Below are positions 8,580-18,077 of a stretch of 64,000 nucleotides of DNA, piece after piece; the stretch's first letter is position 1, and each line of letters opens with the position of its first letter. The DNA comes from Myroides guanonis. Its GTDB lineage: Bacteria; Bacteroidota; Bacteroidia; Flavobacteriales; Flavobacteriaceae. The stretch spans positions 1-64,000 of the forward strand of contig NZ_FORU01000017.1 of NCBI RefSeq assembly GCF_900114085.1. The letters are read 5' to 3'. Below the pieces are notes generated by a model. That model did not search any database. It was not told the origin of the DNA and worked only from the letters and a program-made list of their open reading frames with translations. Position numbers and translations under genes: made by a program.

Positions 8580-10565
8580 TTATTTTTTATGGTTATCAAT
8601 TCCTTCTTGCAACCATTGTTTATACGAATCAATATCTGGTGTATAACCAATTGGTGCATTCATTTGTGTTTCAGATTCATCTAAAACAATATAGTAAGGT
8701 TGTGCGTTTGCTTGATAATGAGTAATCTGAAAGTCACTCCATTTATTACCAACAGATTTCACCTTTTTACCTGTAGTTTCTGAAATATATTGCTCATTTT
8801 CAAGCAATTCTTTCTTGTCATCCACATACAATGAAATTAAAACAAATTCATTTTTCAACATGGCTAAAACAGCTGGATCAGACCAAACATAATCCTCCAT
8901 TTTACGACAATTCACACAAGCATAGCCAGTAAAATCCAAAAGAATAGGTTTATTAACCGATTTGGCATAAGCCACCCCTTTTTCATAATCCTTAAATGCA
9001 ATAATATCATGAGGTCCTAATTCGGCACCATCAGCCAAAATCTCAGTACTAGTCGAACCACCTCCTTTAGAATTTCCAACTCCATAAGGACTTTCACTAT
9101 AAGTCATTGGAGGAGGGAAACCAGAAATAATTTTCAAAGGTGCTCCCCATAGTCCAGGAATCATATAGATGGTAAAAGTTAACACCAACAATCCCATTCC
9201 CAATCGACCAACAGAAATATGTTCTAACGGACTATCATGTGGTAATCTAATTTTACCGAATAAGTAAAATGCCCAAGCTCCAAAAACAGCAATCCATATA
9301 GCTAAGAATATCTCACGCTCTAAATAATGTGTTTGTAAAACTAAGTCAGCATTTGATAAAAATTTAAAAGCAAGAGCCAACTCTAAGAAACCTAGAGAAA
9401 CTTTTACTGTATTTAACCATCCTCCAGATTTAGGCATCGTATTTAACCATCCAGGGAACATAGCAAACAACATAAAAGGTAAAGCTAAAGCAGTTGAGAA
9501 ACCTAACATTCCAACAATAGGTGCAATTCCACCCTTAGAAGCCGCTTCAACTAGTAAAGTTCCAACAATTGGACCAGTACAAGAAAATGACACAATAGCT
9601 AAAGCTAATGCCATGAATAAAATTCCAACAATTCCACCTCTATCTGCTTGTGAATCCACTTTATTAGCCCATGAATTAGGTAACATAATTTCAAAAGCAC
9701 CTAAGAATGAAACTGCAAATATTACCAACAAAAGGAAGAATATAACATTAAACCAAACATTGGTTGACAAAGCATTTAAAGAGTCTGCTCCAAAAACAGC
9801 GGTTACAATTGTACCTAAAACAACATAAATAAGAATAATAGAGAATCCATATATAATAGCATTCTTTATTCCCTTAGCTCTTGTTTTACTTTGTTTTGTA
9901 AAAAAGCTCACAGTCATCGGAATCATTGGGAACACACAAGGTGTTAACAAAGCTGCAAATCCCGAAAGAAAAGCAATAAAAAAGATAGTAACTAACCCTC
10001 TTTGCTCTTCTTTTTTAGGCGCAACTGTCTTAGCTACTGCTCCATCCTTATCTGCAATCGTAGCTTGACTATCTGTTACAGCTGCTTCCTCAAAGTTTTG
10101 AACCTCCTTAGATGTCAAACTTTTGATATCAAACTCAAACAAATTACTTTGGCTAATACATACATCTTTACAAACCTGATAACCCAATTCCATTTGAATT
10201 GTTTTTACATCTGGATTTAAAATCTTTATTTCTTGAATTAATTGGACAGGACCAACGAAATAAGTTTCATCAACTTCAAAAACATCGTTGTATTGAGTAG
10301 CAGTTTCACTTTCCTTTGCTGCTCCAACTAACTCATAATTTCCTTCAATATTATTATAAATAAACTCCGTAGGAAGTGGTCCTCCTTCAGCTGTATACTG
10401 AGAGTACATATGCCAATCGTCTTCTACAATACCGTCTAATGTTATAACAAATTCAGTATCTGACTTTTTCTCGATTTTCGATTTCCACTTTGCAGGGTTC
10501 ATAATTTGCGCTTGCATCGATACCATAGTAGTAAAGAAGAGTAGCAAATAGGCTAATTTTTTCAT
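8580..10565 (-). CDS. dsbD: Thiol:disulfide interchange protein, DsbD family
   Basis: A 661-residue protein that carries electrons from cytoplasmic thioredoxin across the inner membrane to periplasmic thiols. A signal peptide (1-20) precedes an N-terminal domain with a Cys pair (C132, C136). Eight membrane segments lie in about residues 190-480, with the two membrane cysteines in LLTPCVFPM (C210) and FSCTGP (C329). A C-terminal thioredoxin-like domain carries CVNC (550-553). All redox pairs expected of DsbD are present. It overlaps tilS by 4 bp upstream and is followed by DUF2911. In this context it may support thiol maintenance for c-type cytochromes. Confidence 0.92.
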   Translation of the reverse strand: MKKLAYLLLFFTTMVSMQAQIMNPAKWKSKIEKKSDTEFVITLDGIVEDDWHMYSQYTAEGGPLPTEFIYNNIEGNYELVGAAKESETATQYNDVFEVDETYFVGPVQLIQEIKILNPDVKTIQMELGYQVCKDVCISQSNLFEFDIKSLTSKEVQNFEEAAVTDSQATIADKDGAVAKTVAPKKEEQRGLVTIFFIAFLSGFAALLTPCVFPMIPMTVSFFTKQSKTRAKGIKNAIIYGFSIILIYVVLGTIVTAVFGADSLNALSTNVWFNVIFFLLLVIFAVSFLGAFEIMLPNSWANKVDSQADRGGIVGILFMALALAIVSFSCTGPIVGTLLVEAASKGGIAPIVGMLGFSTALALPFMLFAMFPGWLNTMPKSGGWLNTVKVSLGFLELALAFKFLSNADLVLQTHYLEREIFLAIWIAVFGAWAFYLFGKIRLPHDSPLEHISVGRLGMGLLVLTFTIYMIPGLWGAPLKIISGFPPPMTYSESPYGVGNSKGGGSTSTEILADGAELGPHDIIAFKDYEKGVAYAKSVNKPILLDFTGYACVNCRKMEDYVWSDPAVLAMLKNEFVLISLYVDDKKELLENEQYISETTGKKVKSVGNKWSDFQITHYQANAQPYYIVLDESETQMNAPIGYTPDIDSYKQWLQEGIDNHKK

Positions 10566-11878
10566 TGGTTTAATTTAATTTTTAAGATTTTGGTTGTTGT
10601 ATTAGTTATTTTAAATCGTTCATCCATTCGGCTTCCGACAATCCAAACAATTTGATTCTCGGAGCACAATAGCCATGTATTCTCTTTTTCTATCTGGGAG
10701 TACTTTTCATCCTTAAAATACTTGCTCAGTTTTTTCTTTCCATGCATTCCAATAGGATAAAAAACATCTCCTGATTTCCATTTTCTAAGTGTAAGTGGAA
10801 AAACCAACTTTTCACTATCTACAAAAATCACATTGGGCTGTTTACCTAATTCCATTGAAGACTCAACTTCCTTAAACTCTAGACCTATCGGTAAATTAAC
10901 AGATTGTAAATTGTCAACAGTGAATACTGATTCATCTGTGTTTATACTTGATTTTGGAGCTAAAATAAGAAATTCTCTGTTCTTGAGTAACACAAACTCT
11001 ATTCCAAAAATCATCTTACCCGTTTCACCATCAATCAAAGCATCTATATCCTTCCAAGCTTTAAAGCCATAGGGTTTAAGCCAAGTATGTAAATAAGCAC
11101 GAAAGTTAGGTATTTCTTTCAACCTCACAATAGAAAAGTGAGACTCTTTTCCAACCACACAAACTACCTCTTTAAAATATAATGAAGAGGCATCTTTTGC
11201 CATCTCTGAGGTTTCCTCTAAATAATGAAGTGTATTCTGAAAAGACTGTGAAAAACTAGTATTCAAAGACTTAAGGATAGGCAAGACATCTTTCCGAATT
11301 TTATTTCGTACATATTTAGTCTCAGCATTGGTTCTATCCTCTCGCCAAGCAATACTCTCAACGCTTGCATAGCGTTCTATTTCCTCCCTTGTGAAAGGTA
11401 GAAGTGGTCGTAGTATTTTATTGTTTTTTTCAGGAATACCGAGTAATCCTTCGATCCCTGTACCTCTAGTAAAATTAATAAGAAATGTTTCCATTGCATC
11501 ATCTAAGTGATGAGCTGTCAGAACATAATCTAAAGACTTTTCGTTTAGTAAATCATTAAACCATTGGTAACGCAACTCACGAGCAGCAATTTGAATAGAA
11601 ACTTTCTTAGTTAAAGCATAGTCTTCGGTATCAAATTCTTGCACAAAACAAGTTATTCCATGTTTATAACAGAAAGTCTCTACAAACTCTTGGTCCCCAT
11701 TACTGTCTTCACCTCTTAAATGAAAATTACAATGTGCAACTTGTATATTGAGATTTGAAGCATGGCATAGATGTAACAAAACCATACTATCAATACCCCC
11801 ACTAACAGCGACCAATAATTTACTATCCTGAAATTCAAGGAATTCACCTTGAATATGTTTTAAAAATGCCGCTTTCAT
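10562..11878 (-). CDS. tilS: tRNA(Ile)-lysidine synthase
   Basis: A 438-residue ATP-dependent enzyme that converts C34 of the tRNA-Ile CAU anticodon to lysidine, so that it reads AUA. The N-terminal PP-loop motif SGGIDS is at residues 26-31, followed by HLRGEDSNGD and the TAHHLDDAMET segment characteristic of TilS. The C-terminal TilS domain (about residues 360-435) includes RKWKSGD and the KKLSKYFKD segment. The start is just upstream of the core and leaves a short helical lead. The stop overlaps the dsbD start (ATGA), indicating translational coupling. Confidence 0.93.
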   Translation of the reverse strand: MKAAFLKHIQGEFLEFQDSKLLVAVSGGIDSMVLLHLCHASNLNIQVAHCNFHLRGEDSNGDQEFVETFCYKHGITCFVQEFDTEDYALTKKVSIQIAARELRYQWFNDLLNEKSLDYVLTAHHLDDAMETFLINFTRGTGIEGLLGIPEKNNKILRPLLPFTREEIERYASVESIAWREDRTNAETKYVRNKIRKDVLPILKSLNTSFSQSFQNTLHYLEETSEMAKDASSLYFKEVVCVVGKESHFSIVRLKEIPNFRAYLHTWLKPYGFKAWKDIDALIDGETGKMIFGIEFVLLKNREFLILAPKSSINTDESVFTVDNLQSVNLPIGLEFKEVESSMELGKQPNVIFVDSEKLVFPLTLRKWKSGDVFYPIGMHGKKKLSKYFKDEKYSQIEKENTWLLCSENQIVWIVGSRMDERFKITNTTTKILKIKLNQ

Positions 11879-12034
11879 TTAATTCTACTAAAAGACAGCA
11901 AATTACTCTTTTTTATTTGCACAACAAAAACAGTTATTTATAAAATGCGAAGTACCTTATTACTTTAACGCATAAATTAACAACTTCTTAAAAAAACACT
12001 ATTATAACATCTAAAGCCTTATAAAAAAGAGTCG

Positions 12035-13075
12035 TTACTCCAATTCTATATGAGAAGCAGTTGCATAACTTCTCCATTTATCAATGGTTTGTTGTAAGTC
12101 AGCAGGTATTTCTGAATTAAAGCGCATGAATTCTTTAGTAGTTGGATGCTCGAAGCCCAATGTTTTAGCATGTAGAGCTTGACGAGGTAACATTTGAAAA
12201 CAGTTGTCTACAAATTGCTTATACTTAGTAAAAGTAGTTCCCTTCAAAATTAAATTCCCTCCATAGCGCTCATCATTAAACAATGTATGTCCTATAGACT
12301 TCATATGAACACGAATCTGATGAGTACGTCCTGTTTCTAATCTACAAGACACAAGAGTTACATATCCTAAGCGCTCTAATACTTTATAATGCGTAACTGC
12401 CCATTTCCCTTTAGTCTCATCGTCATAGGTCGCCATTTGCATTCTATTTTTAACATGTCTACCTATATAGCTCTCAATAATCCCCTCCTCTTCAACAACA
12501 TTTCCCCAAACCAATGCAACATATTCTCGTTCCGTAGTTTTTTCAGCAAACTGTCGTTGTAATTCAGCCATAGCCCATTCGGTCTTAGCGACAACTAACA
12601 ATCCACTAGTATCTTTATCTATACGATGTACTAATCCAGGACGTTCACTACTATTTAGAGGTAGATTCTCAAAATGATATGCCAATGCGTTCACTAAAGT
12701 ACCTGTATAATTACCATGTCCAGGATGAACTACAAGTCCAGGTTCTTTATTTATAACCAACAGCGTATCATCTTCATATACAATATTAAGTGGAATATTT
12801 TCTGGAATAATCTTATTCTCAAAAGGTGGTTCTTCCATCAAAACACGTACTATATCAGATGCCTTTACTTTGTGATTTGACTTAACTGGAATCTCATTAA
12901 CAAAGATATTCCCATTGCTAGCTGCCTGCTGTATTTTATTTCGAGTTGCATTCTCAATCAAGTTCATTAAAAACTTATCCACTCGCAAAGGAGCTTGTCC
13001 CTTACCTGCTTCAAATCTAAAATGTTCAAATAAACCTTCTTCAATATCTTCATTAAAACTCATAGTTTCTTTCAT
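12035..13075 (-). CDS. rluD: 23S rRNA pseudouridine synthase, RluD family
   Basis: A 346-residue enzyme with an N-terminal S4 RNA-binding domain (about 31-80) and a pseudouridine synthase domain (about 95-320). The catalytic motif HRIDKDTSGLLVVAKT places the nucleophilic Asp at residue 153. The segments VVHPGHG and CRLETGRTHQIRVH are typical of the RluA/RluC/RluD group; S4 plus overall length favour RluD. It follows the PASTA gene by 10 nt in one operon, an arrangement common in flavobacteria. The ddl-coaD operon is divergent. Confidence 0.88.
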   Translation of the reverse strand: MKETMSFNEDIEEGLFEHFRFEAGKGQAPLRVDKFLMNLIENATRNKIQQAASNGNIFVNEIPVKSNHKVKASDIVRVLMEEPPFENKIIPENIPLNIVYEDDTLLVINKEPGLVVHPGHGNYTGTLVNALAYHFENLPLNSSERPGLVHRIDKDTSGLLVVAKTEWAMAELQRQFAEKTTEREYVALVWGNVVEEEGIIESYIGRHVKNRMQMATYDDETKGKWAVTHYKVLERLGYVTLVSCRLETGRTHQIRVHMKSIGHTLFNDERYGGNLILKGTTFTKYKQFVDNCFQMLPRQALHAKTLGFEHPTTKEFMRFNSEIPADLQQTIDKWRSYATASHIELE

Positions 13076-13085
13076 TTAACTAAAT

Positions 13086-13679
13086 TTATTCTATTTCTGG
13101 AGCTTGGTCCAACTCTTCAGATGACAAAGCTGCTTTACCATCTCCTAAAACAAAGTCAATGCGCGAATCTTTTGTAATTCTATCACCTGCCTTTACTTTA
13201 TTCCCATTCATTGAAACCCCTAACACCACATCTTTACCTATAAATGTAGTATAAGATTTCGTGCCTTCTTTCAATCCTAGTGCCTTAATAGTAGCTAATG
13301 CCTGTCTATAAGTAAGCTGTTCCAAAGACGGCATTATAACTTTACCATACCCAGAAGCATTAATTTTTACATATATTTTTCTCTCTTCTTTTACTTTACT
13401 TCCCGCAGATGGATCTTGCTCTAAAATAGTTAAAGGTGGAATATCTTTAGAATACTCTAAAGTATCCAATACCACCATACGCAGATTCGCTTTCTCCAAA
13501 ACCTGTAAAGCTTGATCACTATCTAACTTTCTCAAATCGGGTACTGTAATTTCATATCCGTGTTTTGTTGTAATATCCAACCACTTTAAAGCACCAAAAG
13601 CTCCTATGACTAGCAGAACAATCGCAGCAATTAGGGATATAAAAAATGCTTTACTTTTAAAAAACATAAATAGTCTCAT
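13086..13679 (-). CDS. PASTA-domain membrane protein
   Basis: A 197-residue protein with a short cytoplasmic start, one membrane segment (about 12-32) and two extracytoplasmic PASTA domains (about 40-110 and 113-178). The typical P-x-L and DPxAGxKVxE-like repeats are visible (LEQDPSAGSKVKEER). PASTA domains bind peptidoglycan fragments. No kinase or transpeptidase domain is attached. Its placement between rluD and the divergent ddl gene fits a cell-wall role, but the exact job is unknown. Confidence 0.85.
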   Translation of the reverse strand: MRLFMFFKSKAFFISLIAAIVLLVIGAFGALKWLDITTKHGYEITVPDLRKLDSDQALQVLEKANLRMVVLDTLEYSKDIPPLTILEQDPSAGSKVKEERKIYVKINASGYGKVIMPSLEQLTYRQALATIKALGLKEGTKSYTTFIGKDVVLGVSMNGNKVKAGDRITKDSRIDFVLGDGKAALSSEELDQAPEIE

Positions 13680-13722
13680 CTCATATAGAATTTAGACAAA
13701 GATATAAAATAGAAAAGGTTTT

Positions 13723-13749
13723 TTGTTTCTATCTTTTATTATAAATTTG
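13723..13749 (+). promoter_or_regulatory. Predicted promoter of ddl-coaD
   Basis: TTG (13723-13725), a 16-nt spacer and TAAATTTG (13742-13749) match the Bacteroidota -33/-7 pattern. It would leave a leader of about 150 nt before the ddl ATG at 13905. Confidence 0.45.
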
Positions 13750-13904
13750 TTTGAAGCATTACTACAGACAACACCTTTATAACAAGGCTTTGATTTTGGA
13801 GTACTTTGACAAGAAAGGCTATTGGACATCAAGCTTATAGGTTTAAATATTCGCTATTCCAAAGCAAAACACATTGTTTATTTACGATTAAAACCGCGAA
13901 TTAT

Positions 13905-14888
13905 ATGAAACAGGTTGCAATAATTATGGGAGGTTATTCTAGCGAAGTAGAAATTTCTTTAATAAGTGGACAAGTAGTTTACGACACCCTTGATAAAACT
14001 AAATACAATCCATATAAAATCCATATTCTTAAAGACAAATGGGTATATGTTGACGAAAACAACAATGAATACCCTATTGATAAAAACGACTTTTCTGTAG
14101 AAGTTCAAGGTAAAAAAATCACGTTTGACGTAGTCTTTAACGCTATTCATGGAACTCCAGGAGAAGATGGTTTAATGCAAGCTTATTTATCATTATTACA
14201 CATACCTCAATCTTCGTGTGGTTATTACCAAGCTGCGTTAACAATGAACAAACGCGATATGCTATCTGTTTTAAAACCTTATGGAATAAAAACAGCTATA
14301 TCATACTATCTCAATCAAGGAGATGAAATAATAACAGAAGATATTATTCAAAGAGTAGGACTTCCTTGTTTTGTAAAACCAAACAAATCGGGATCTAGTT
14401 TTGGTATCTCCAAAGTAAAAGATTCTGACGAATTACTAAAAGCAATAGAAACAGCTTATAAGGAAGACGACGAAATCTTAATTGAAAGCTTTTTAGATGG
14501 AACAGAGGTTTCTGTTGGTGTTATCAATTATAAAGGTGACATTTTAGTATTACCTATAACCGAAATAGTATCAGAAAACGACTTTTTTGATTATGAAGCT
14601 AAATATCTAGGTAAATCACAGGAAATTACACCTGCTAGAATATCAGAAGAAATGGCTGATAAAATAAGCGCTATAGCAAAACGCATTTACACCATACTCA
14701 AAATGGAAGGGTTTTCAAGAAGTGAATTTATTATAGTAGGAGAAACTCCGTTTTTGTTAGAAATGAACACTGTTCCCGGTCTTACAAGAGAAAGCATACT
14801 ACCTCAACAAGCAAAAGAAGCTAATATTTCATTACCTGATTTATTCGAAAACGCCTTAGAATTAGCATTAAATAAACCAGTAAGATAA
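13905..14888 (+). CDS. ddl: D-alanine--D-alanine ligase
   Basis: A 327-residue ATP-grasp enzyme that makes the D-Ala-D-Ala dipeptide for peptidoglycan. An N-terminal segment (VAIIMGGYSSEVEISLISG) is followed by the HGTPGEDG motif, the ATP-grasp CFVKPNKSGSSFGI and the C-terminal metal site LEMNTVPGLT. The frame is open back to 13806, but the extra 33 residues do not resemble Ddl and are poor in structure. The ATG at 13905 immediately precedes the conserved start, so I use it. coaD begins directly after its stop codon. Confidence 0.93.
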   Translation: MKQVAIIMGGYSSEVEISLISGQVVYDTLDKTKYNPYKIHILKDKWVYVDENNNEYPIDKNDFSVEVQGKKITFDVVFNAIHGTPGEDGLMQAYLSLLHIPQSSCGYYQAALTMNKRDMLSVLKPYGIKTAISYYLNQGDEIITEDIIQRVGLPCFVKPNKSGSSFGISKVKDSDELLKAIETAYKEDDEILIESFLDGTEVSVGVINYKGDILVLPITEIVSENDFFDYEAKYLGKSQEITPARISEEMADKISAIAKRIYTILKMEGFSRSEFIIVGETPFLLEMNTVPGLTRESILPQQAKEANISLPDLFENALELALNKPVR

Positions 14889-15344
14889 ATGAGAAGAGCT
14901 GTATTTCCAGGGTCCTTCGACCCTATAACCAACGGTCATTACGACATCATTCTTAGATCGCTTCCATTATTCGATGAAATAATTGTTGCAATAGGTATTA
15001 ATGCAGATAAAAAATATATGTTTCCTTTAGAGACACGTAAAAAGTTTATTGAAGATGCGTTTAAAGACGAACCAAAAATCCGAGTTGCAACCTACACTGG
15101 TCTAACAACAGATTTTTGTATAGAAAATGATGCTGAATTTATATTAAGAGGACTTAGAAACCCAGCTGACTTTGAATTCGAAAAAGCCATTGCTCATACC
15201 AACCGCTTATTAACCAAAATTGAAACTGTTTTTCTCTTAACCGCTGCCAGCACTTCCTTTATTAGTTCTAGCATCGTGAGAGATGTAATTCGAAATAAAG
15301 GAGACTATACTCAACTCGTTCCTGAATCAGTTCGAACCAAATAA
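14889..15344 (+). CDS. coaD: Phosphopantetheine adenylyltransferase
   Basis: A 151-residue nucleotidyltransferase catalysing the penultimate step of coenzyme A synthesis, AMP transfer to 4'-phosphopantetheine. The GSFDPITNGHYD motif is present near residue 8, RGLRNPADFEFE near residue 90, and the ISSSIVRD motif near residue 128. The length is typical. The ATG directly follows the ddl stop codon (TAAATG), so the pair is translationally coupled. A strong bidirectional terminator follows. Confidence 0.95.
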   Translation: MRRAVFPGSFDPITNGHYDIILRSLPLFDEIIVAIGINADKKYMFPLETRKKFIEDAFKDEPKIRVATYTGLTTDFCIENDAEFILRGLRNPADFEFEKAIAHTNRLLTKIETVFLLTAASTSFISSSIVRDVIRNKGDYTQLVPESVRTK

Positions 15345-15351
15345 AACAATA

Positions 15352-15389
15352 AAAAACGCCTCTTCATTTATGGATGAAGAGGCGTTTTT
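15352..15389. terminator. Bidirectional terminator between coaD and ecotin
   Basis: A perfect 16-bp stem (15352-15367 with 15374-15389) has a 6-nt loop, with A-run and T-run flanks. It serves coaD (+) and the ecotin gene (-). Confidence 0.9.
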
Positions 15390-15410
15390 ACATTATAAAA
15401 CCAATTACTA

Positions 15411-15902
15411 CTATTTTCTATTTCTTACTTCCAAAGCTTTATATTCCTCTCCATCTGTTTTATAGATAGAATATGTAACATCATACCCTTCTGGAACATA
15501 AATAACTATAGGCATTTTACCATTGTAACGAGTTAATTGTGGCAATGCAGTAACAAAAAGATTTCTTTTCTCGGAATCTGGACATGCCATCATAGTAGAA
15601 GTAACCTCTCCTTTAGTTTCGAAAGTATAATAAGTATACCCCCAACCACTTAAATCTTTTTCCTCTAAAGTTCCCATTAGATTAAAATAGTTACAACCAT
15701 CTACTTCCATCCACTTTCCAACTTTAAACTCTATTTTCTTACTAGAGTCTAAATCAGAATGAGGAACTTCAATCACTACTTGTTTATATCCATTTTCTGG
15801 TTTAGGAAAAATAGACACATCTACTTTAGTTATGGTCTGTGCCATAACACCTGAAATTGTTCCCATAAATAAAACTGCTAATGCTAAAACTTTCTTCATC
15901 AT
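15411..15902 (-). CDS. eco: Ecotin, periplasmic serine protease inhibitor
   Basis: A 163-residue exported protein (signal peptide about 1-22, ending VMAQ). It matches ecotin across its length: EVDGCN (Cys70), LEGWGY-like LSGWGYTYY, and the reactive loop STMMACPD, where Met104 corresponds to the P1 residue of E. coli ecotin (Met84) and Cys107 to its disulfide partner. RYNGKMPIVIYVPE near the end is also an ecotin block. Ecotin is a dimeric inhibitor of trypsin-like proteases. The gene stands alone with its own terminator. Identification is strong; the natural target is unknown. Confidence 0.9.
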   Translation of the reverse strand: MMKKVLALAVLFMGTISGVMAQTITKVDVSIFPKPENGYKQVVIEVPHSDLDSSKKIEFKVGKWMEVDGCNYFNLMGTLEEKDLSGWGYTYYTFETKGEVTSTMMACPDSEKRNLFVTALPQLTRYNGKMPIVIYVPEGYDVTYSIYKTDGEEYKALEVRNRK

Positions 15903-15980
15903 TTTCTTTTTTTAATTTTTCTAAAACAATCCTAAACAAGCTTCGTGCCAAAGCTTAATGGTTTAAATAATCTTATAGAT

Positions 15981-16553
15981 TTAAGGCTGCATTTCTAACT
16001 TCGTAGCACCACATCTCAGCATCATATTTCCAAATAAAGGATTTAGCAACTCCTCTTCATCACTTAACCACATCCCCCCTTTATTTTCATTATACATAGG
16101 ACAGTATTGTTCATAAACCACGCGGTCAGAACCTACTATATTTATAAATTGTTTAACTTGATGACTCAAAGGCTCAAAGTGCGCTCTTTGCTCCTTTAAA
16201 TCCTCTTTAAGCATTCCTTCTGCTTCCCTCTTCATTTCTTTCACAAGGGCACTTGCTTCTGCATTCTCCGATTTAAAAGCATCCAACTCCCTCAAAAGGT
16301 TCACTGTTTCTTTTTTAGCCTCTATTGCATCATCTTCTTGTAATGCCTCTTTTATATCAAAATAACTATCTAAAATACCACTACTAGCTACTGAGTGAAC
16401 CAATGAAACTATTTCATGCTTAGTTTCTTTCGCTTGTTTTTGTACTTGCTCTGTTGCAACTTGAGGAGTTTCTTCTAATGCTTTATTATTATTATCCTTG
16501 CAGGAAACCAATCCAAAAGCAGCTATAACTGCTACAATCATTACTTTTTTCAT
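15981..16553 (-). CDS. DUF3347 lipoprotein
   Basis: A 190-residue lipoprotein (lipobox LVSC, Cys18). A charged linker with coiled-coil tendency leads to a DUF3347 domain. The domain signature is visible at the end: YCPM (150-153), GGMWLS, NPLFGNMMLRCG (Cys181). DUF3347 is often found attached to CusB-like or HMA-type copper proteins in Bacteroidota. Here it stands alone, and the YCPM/CG cysteines could bind metal. That role is inference. Cell location is probably the periplasmic face of a membrane. Confidence 0.75.
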   Translation of the reverse strand: MKKVMIVAVIAAFGLVSCKDNNNKALEETPQVATEQVQKQAKETKHEIVSLVHSVASSGILDSYFDIKEALQEDDAIEAKKETVNLLRELDAFKSENAEASALVKEMKREAEGMLKEDLKEQRAHFEPLSHQVKQFINIVGSDRVVYEQYCPMYNENKGGMWLSDEEELLNPLFGNMMLRCGATKLEMQP

Positions 16554-16739
16554 ATCTATAAAATTTAAATATTTTTAGTTTAACAGAACCTCCCTTTCCA
16601 TCTAAAAGCGATAAGTCATGTATTTAAAAGTAATAAAAAAAATCAAGTAATCTTTTATCAATCAACAAAATGATAAAGCCCCTACAATAATCTTATGTTA
16701 ACTCCACCATATCCGTAGCTCTAATACATCAAAAAAAAA

Positions 16740-16763
16740 GGTTATTCATTTTATTGAATAACC
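16740..16763 (-). terminator. Terminator downstream of the lipocalin-like gene
   Basis: GGTTATTCA (16740-16748) pairs with TGAATAACC (16755-16763) around a 6-nt loop. A-run and T-run flanks allow action in both directions. It follows the lipocalin-like gene on the minus strand. Confidence 0.8.
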
Positions 16764-16804
16764 ACTTTTTTTTTGATATATTTTAATTCTTTGGTGCTAT
16801 AATA

Positions 16805-17290
16805 TTACTTAACTTTCTTAAACACTTGTCTAATAGTCACGACGTTTAACTCATAATCTTCAGCTTCATCCCTAGTCATAGGTCTATCAACTAGAAGAGT
16901 ATTATCACTTAATTCTTTAATCGTAAATACAGCTTCAACGTTAAGAGCTCCCTCTACAAAACCTAATTTCAATTTATCACCTTCTACTTTCCAAGTCCCA
17001 TCTTCAACTTCAGACTTACAATCACTTGCCACTTCGCTATAATTATAATAAGTATCCTGATAAAAACCACCTACTAAAAATTCAGATACATCCAATGGAC
17101 ATGCTCCATTATCATACATATCTGTTTCCACAACATTACCTTTAGCATCAAGCGCTAACTCTTCCATGATAGTCCACTTACCTACCAACTTATTATTCCC
17201 CTTATCAGATGAATTATCATCGCTCCCACAAGAAATAACACCTAATGCCATTACAGCAACCCCTAAAAAGGACAAAAACTTTCTTTTCAT
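16805..17290 (-). CDS. Lipocalin-like lipoprotein
   Basis: A 161-residue lipoprotein (lipobox GVISC, Cys21). The CGSDDNSSD segment after the Cys is Asp/Ser-rich, like the export signals of surface lipoproteins in Bacteroidota. The body starts with LVGKWTIME, typical of the lipocalin-like family, and has further beta strands with GTWKVEGDKLKL and a final VFKKVK strand. Four cysteines are present. No ligand can be inferred. It is a single gene with its own terminator. Confidence 0.7.
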   Translation of the reverse strand: MKRKFLSFLGVAVMALGVISCGSDDNSSDKGNNKLVGKWTIMEELALDAKGNVVETDMYDNGACPLDVSEFLVGGFYQDTYYNYSEVASDCKSEVEDGTWKVEGDKLKLGFVEGALNVEAVFTIKELSDNTLLVDRPMTRDEAEDYELNVVTIRQVFKKVK

Positions 17291-17470
17291 AACTTTAGTT
17301 TTAACATTGCAATATTAATCACAAATAATTCAACTAGCAAATAAAAACACACAATCAACCACGAAGCCACTCAATTAATCATAAAAATGAAATTTCAATA
17401 AACAATATTTAACAAAAAAAGCCATAACAATAAAAACTATTATGACCTTTTTACAATTCATTCAATACAA

Positions 17471-18070
17471 CTACAACACTCCCGATTCTTCAATTAGTAA
17501 TCGAATATTTTCATAGGAATTTTCCAAAACCTCAGGTATTTGCTCTTTATTCAACCATACCACCTTTTCAATACCTTCTTCTAACTGCCCCACCATTTCT
17601 CCATCGAAATCAGTTACCATTTCAAACCAATGGGTTATTTTTAACTTATACTTTCCATTGCGCTTAAAAATATGATAGGTCTTTTGGAGTTTACGTTCAA
17701 TTTTCAGACCCGTAACCCCAGTTTCTTCTTCTACTTCGCGAATAGCTGTATCCTCAATAATCTCATCCCTCTCAATACCTCCTTTAGGTAAATCCCATTT
17801 TCCGTTTCTAAAAATAAACAAGACCTCTCCTTTCGAATTATAAACCAATCCACCCCCAGCTTTTTGCACAGGAATCTTTTCTTTTATCTTTTTTAATATC
17901 TCTTTTTCATTCGGATGGTACAAAAAAGCCTTTTGGATTTTATTTTGAAAGTATTTAATGATAATTTTGTCGATATCGACACTATCTAATAAAAACAATT
18001 GAAAGTCGGTTTCCTTTTCAATTTTATTCGTTAGAAACAGAGGTTTGTCGTTTACAAAAACTTTATACAT
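17471..18070 (-). CDS. Nudix hydrolase
   Basis: A 199-residue protein. An N-terminal region of about 65 residues precedes a Nudix domain. The Nudix box spans about residues 97-119 (GGIERDEIIEDTAIREVEEETG), matching G-x5-E-x7-REUxEExGU. It should hydrolyse a nucleoside-diphosphate-linked compound; the substrate cannot be predicted. The gene is divergent from pyrE, and its first codons overlap the predicted pyrE promoter, so the two genes may interfere. Confidence 0.85.
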   Translation of the reverse strand: MYKVFVNDKPLFLTNKIEKETDFQLFLLDSVDIDKIIIKYFQNKIQKAFLYHPNEKEILKKIKEKIPVQKAGGGLVYNSKGEVLFIFRNGKWDLPKGGIERDEIIEDTAIREVEEETGVTGLKIERKLQKTYHIFKRNGKYKLKITHWFEMVTDFDGEMVGQLEEGIEKVVWLNKEQIPEVLENSYENIRLLIEESGVL

Positions 18071-18073
18071 TTG
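18045..18073 (+). promoter_or_regulatory. Predicted pyrE promoter, apparently leaderless
   Basis: TTG (18045-18047), an 18-nt spacer and TACATTTG (18066-18073) match the Bacteroidota consensus exactly. The pyrE ATG is at 18078, only 4 nt after the -7 box, so transcription should start at or next to the A of the start codon. The promoter lies across the first codons of the divergent Nudix gene. Confidence 0.6.
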
Positions 18074-18077
18074 TATT

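Noticed and set aside
17411-17455. Possible terminator after the Nudix gene
   Set aside because: Only a bulged 5-7 bp stem can be formed, so support is too weak.
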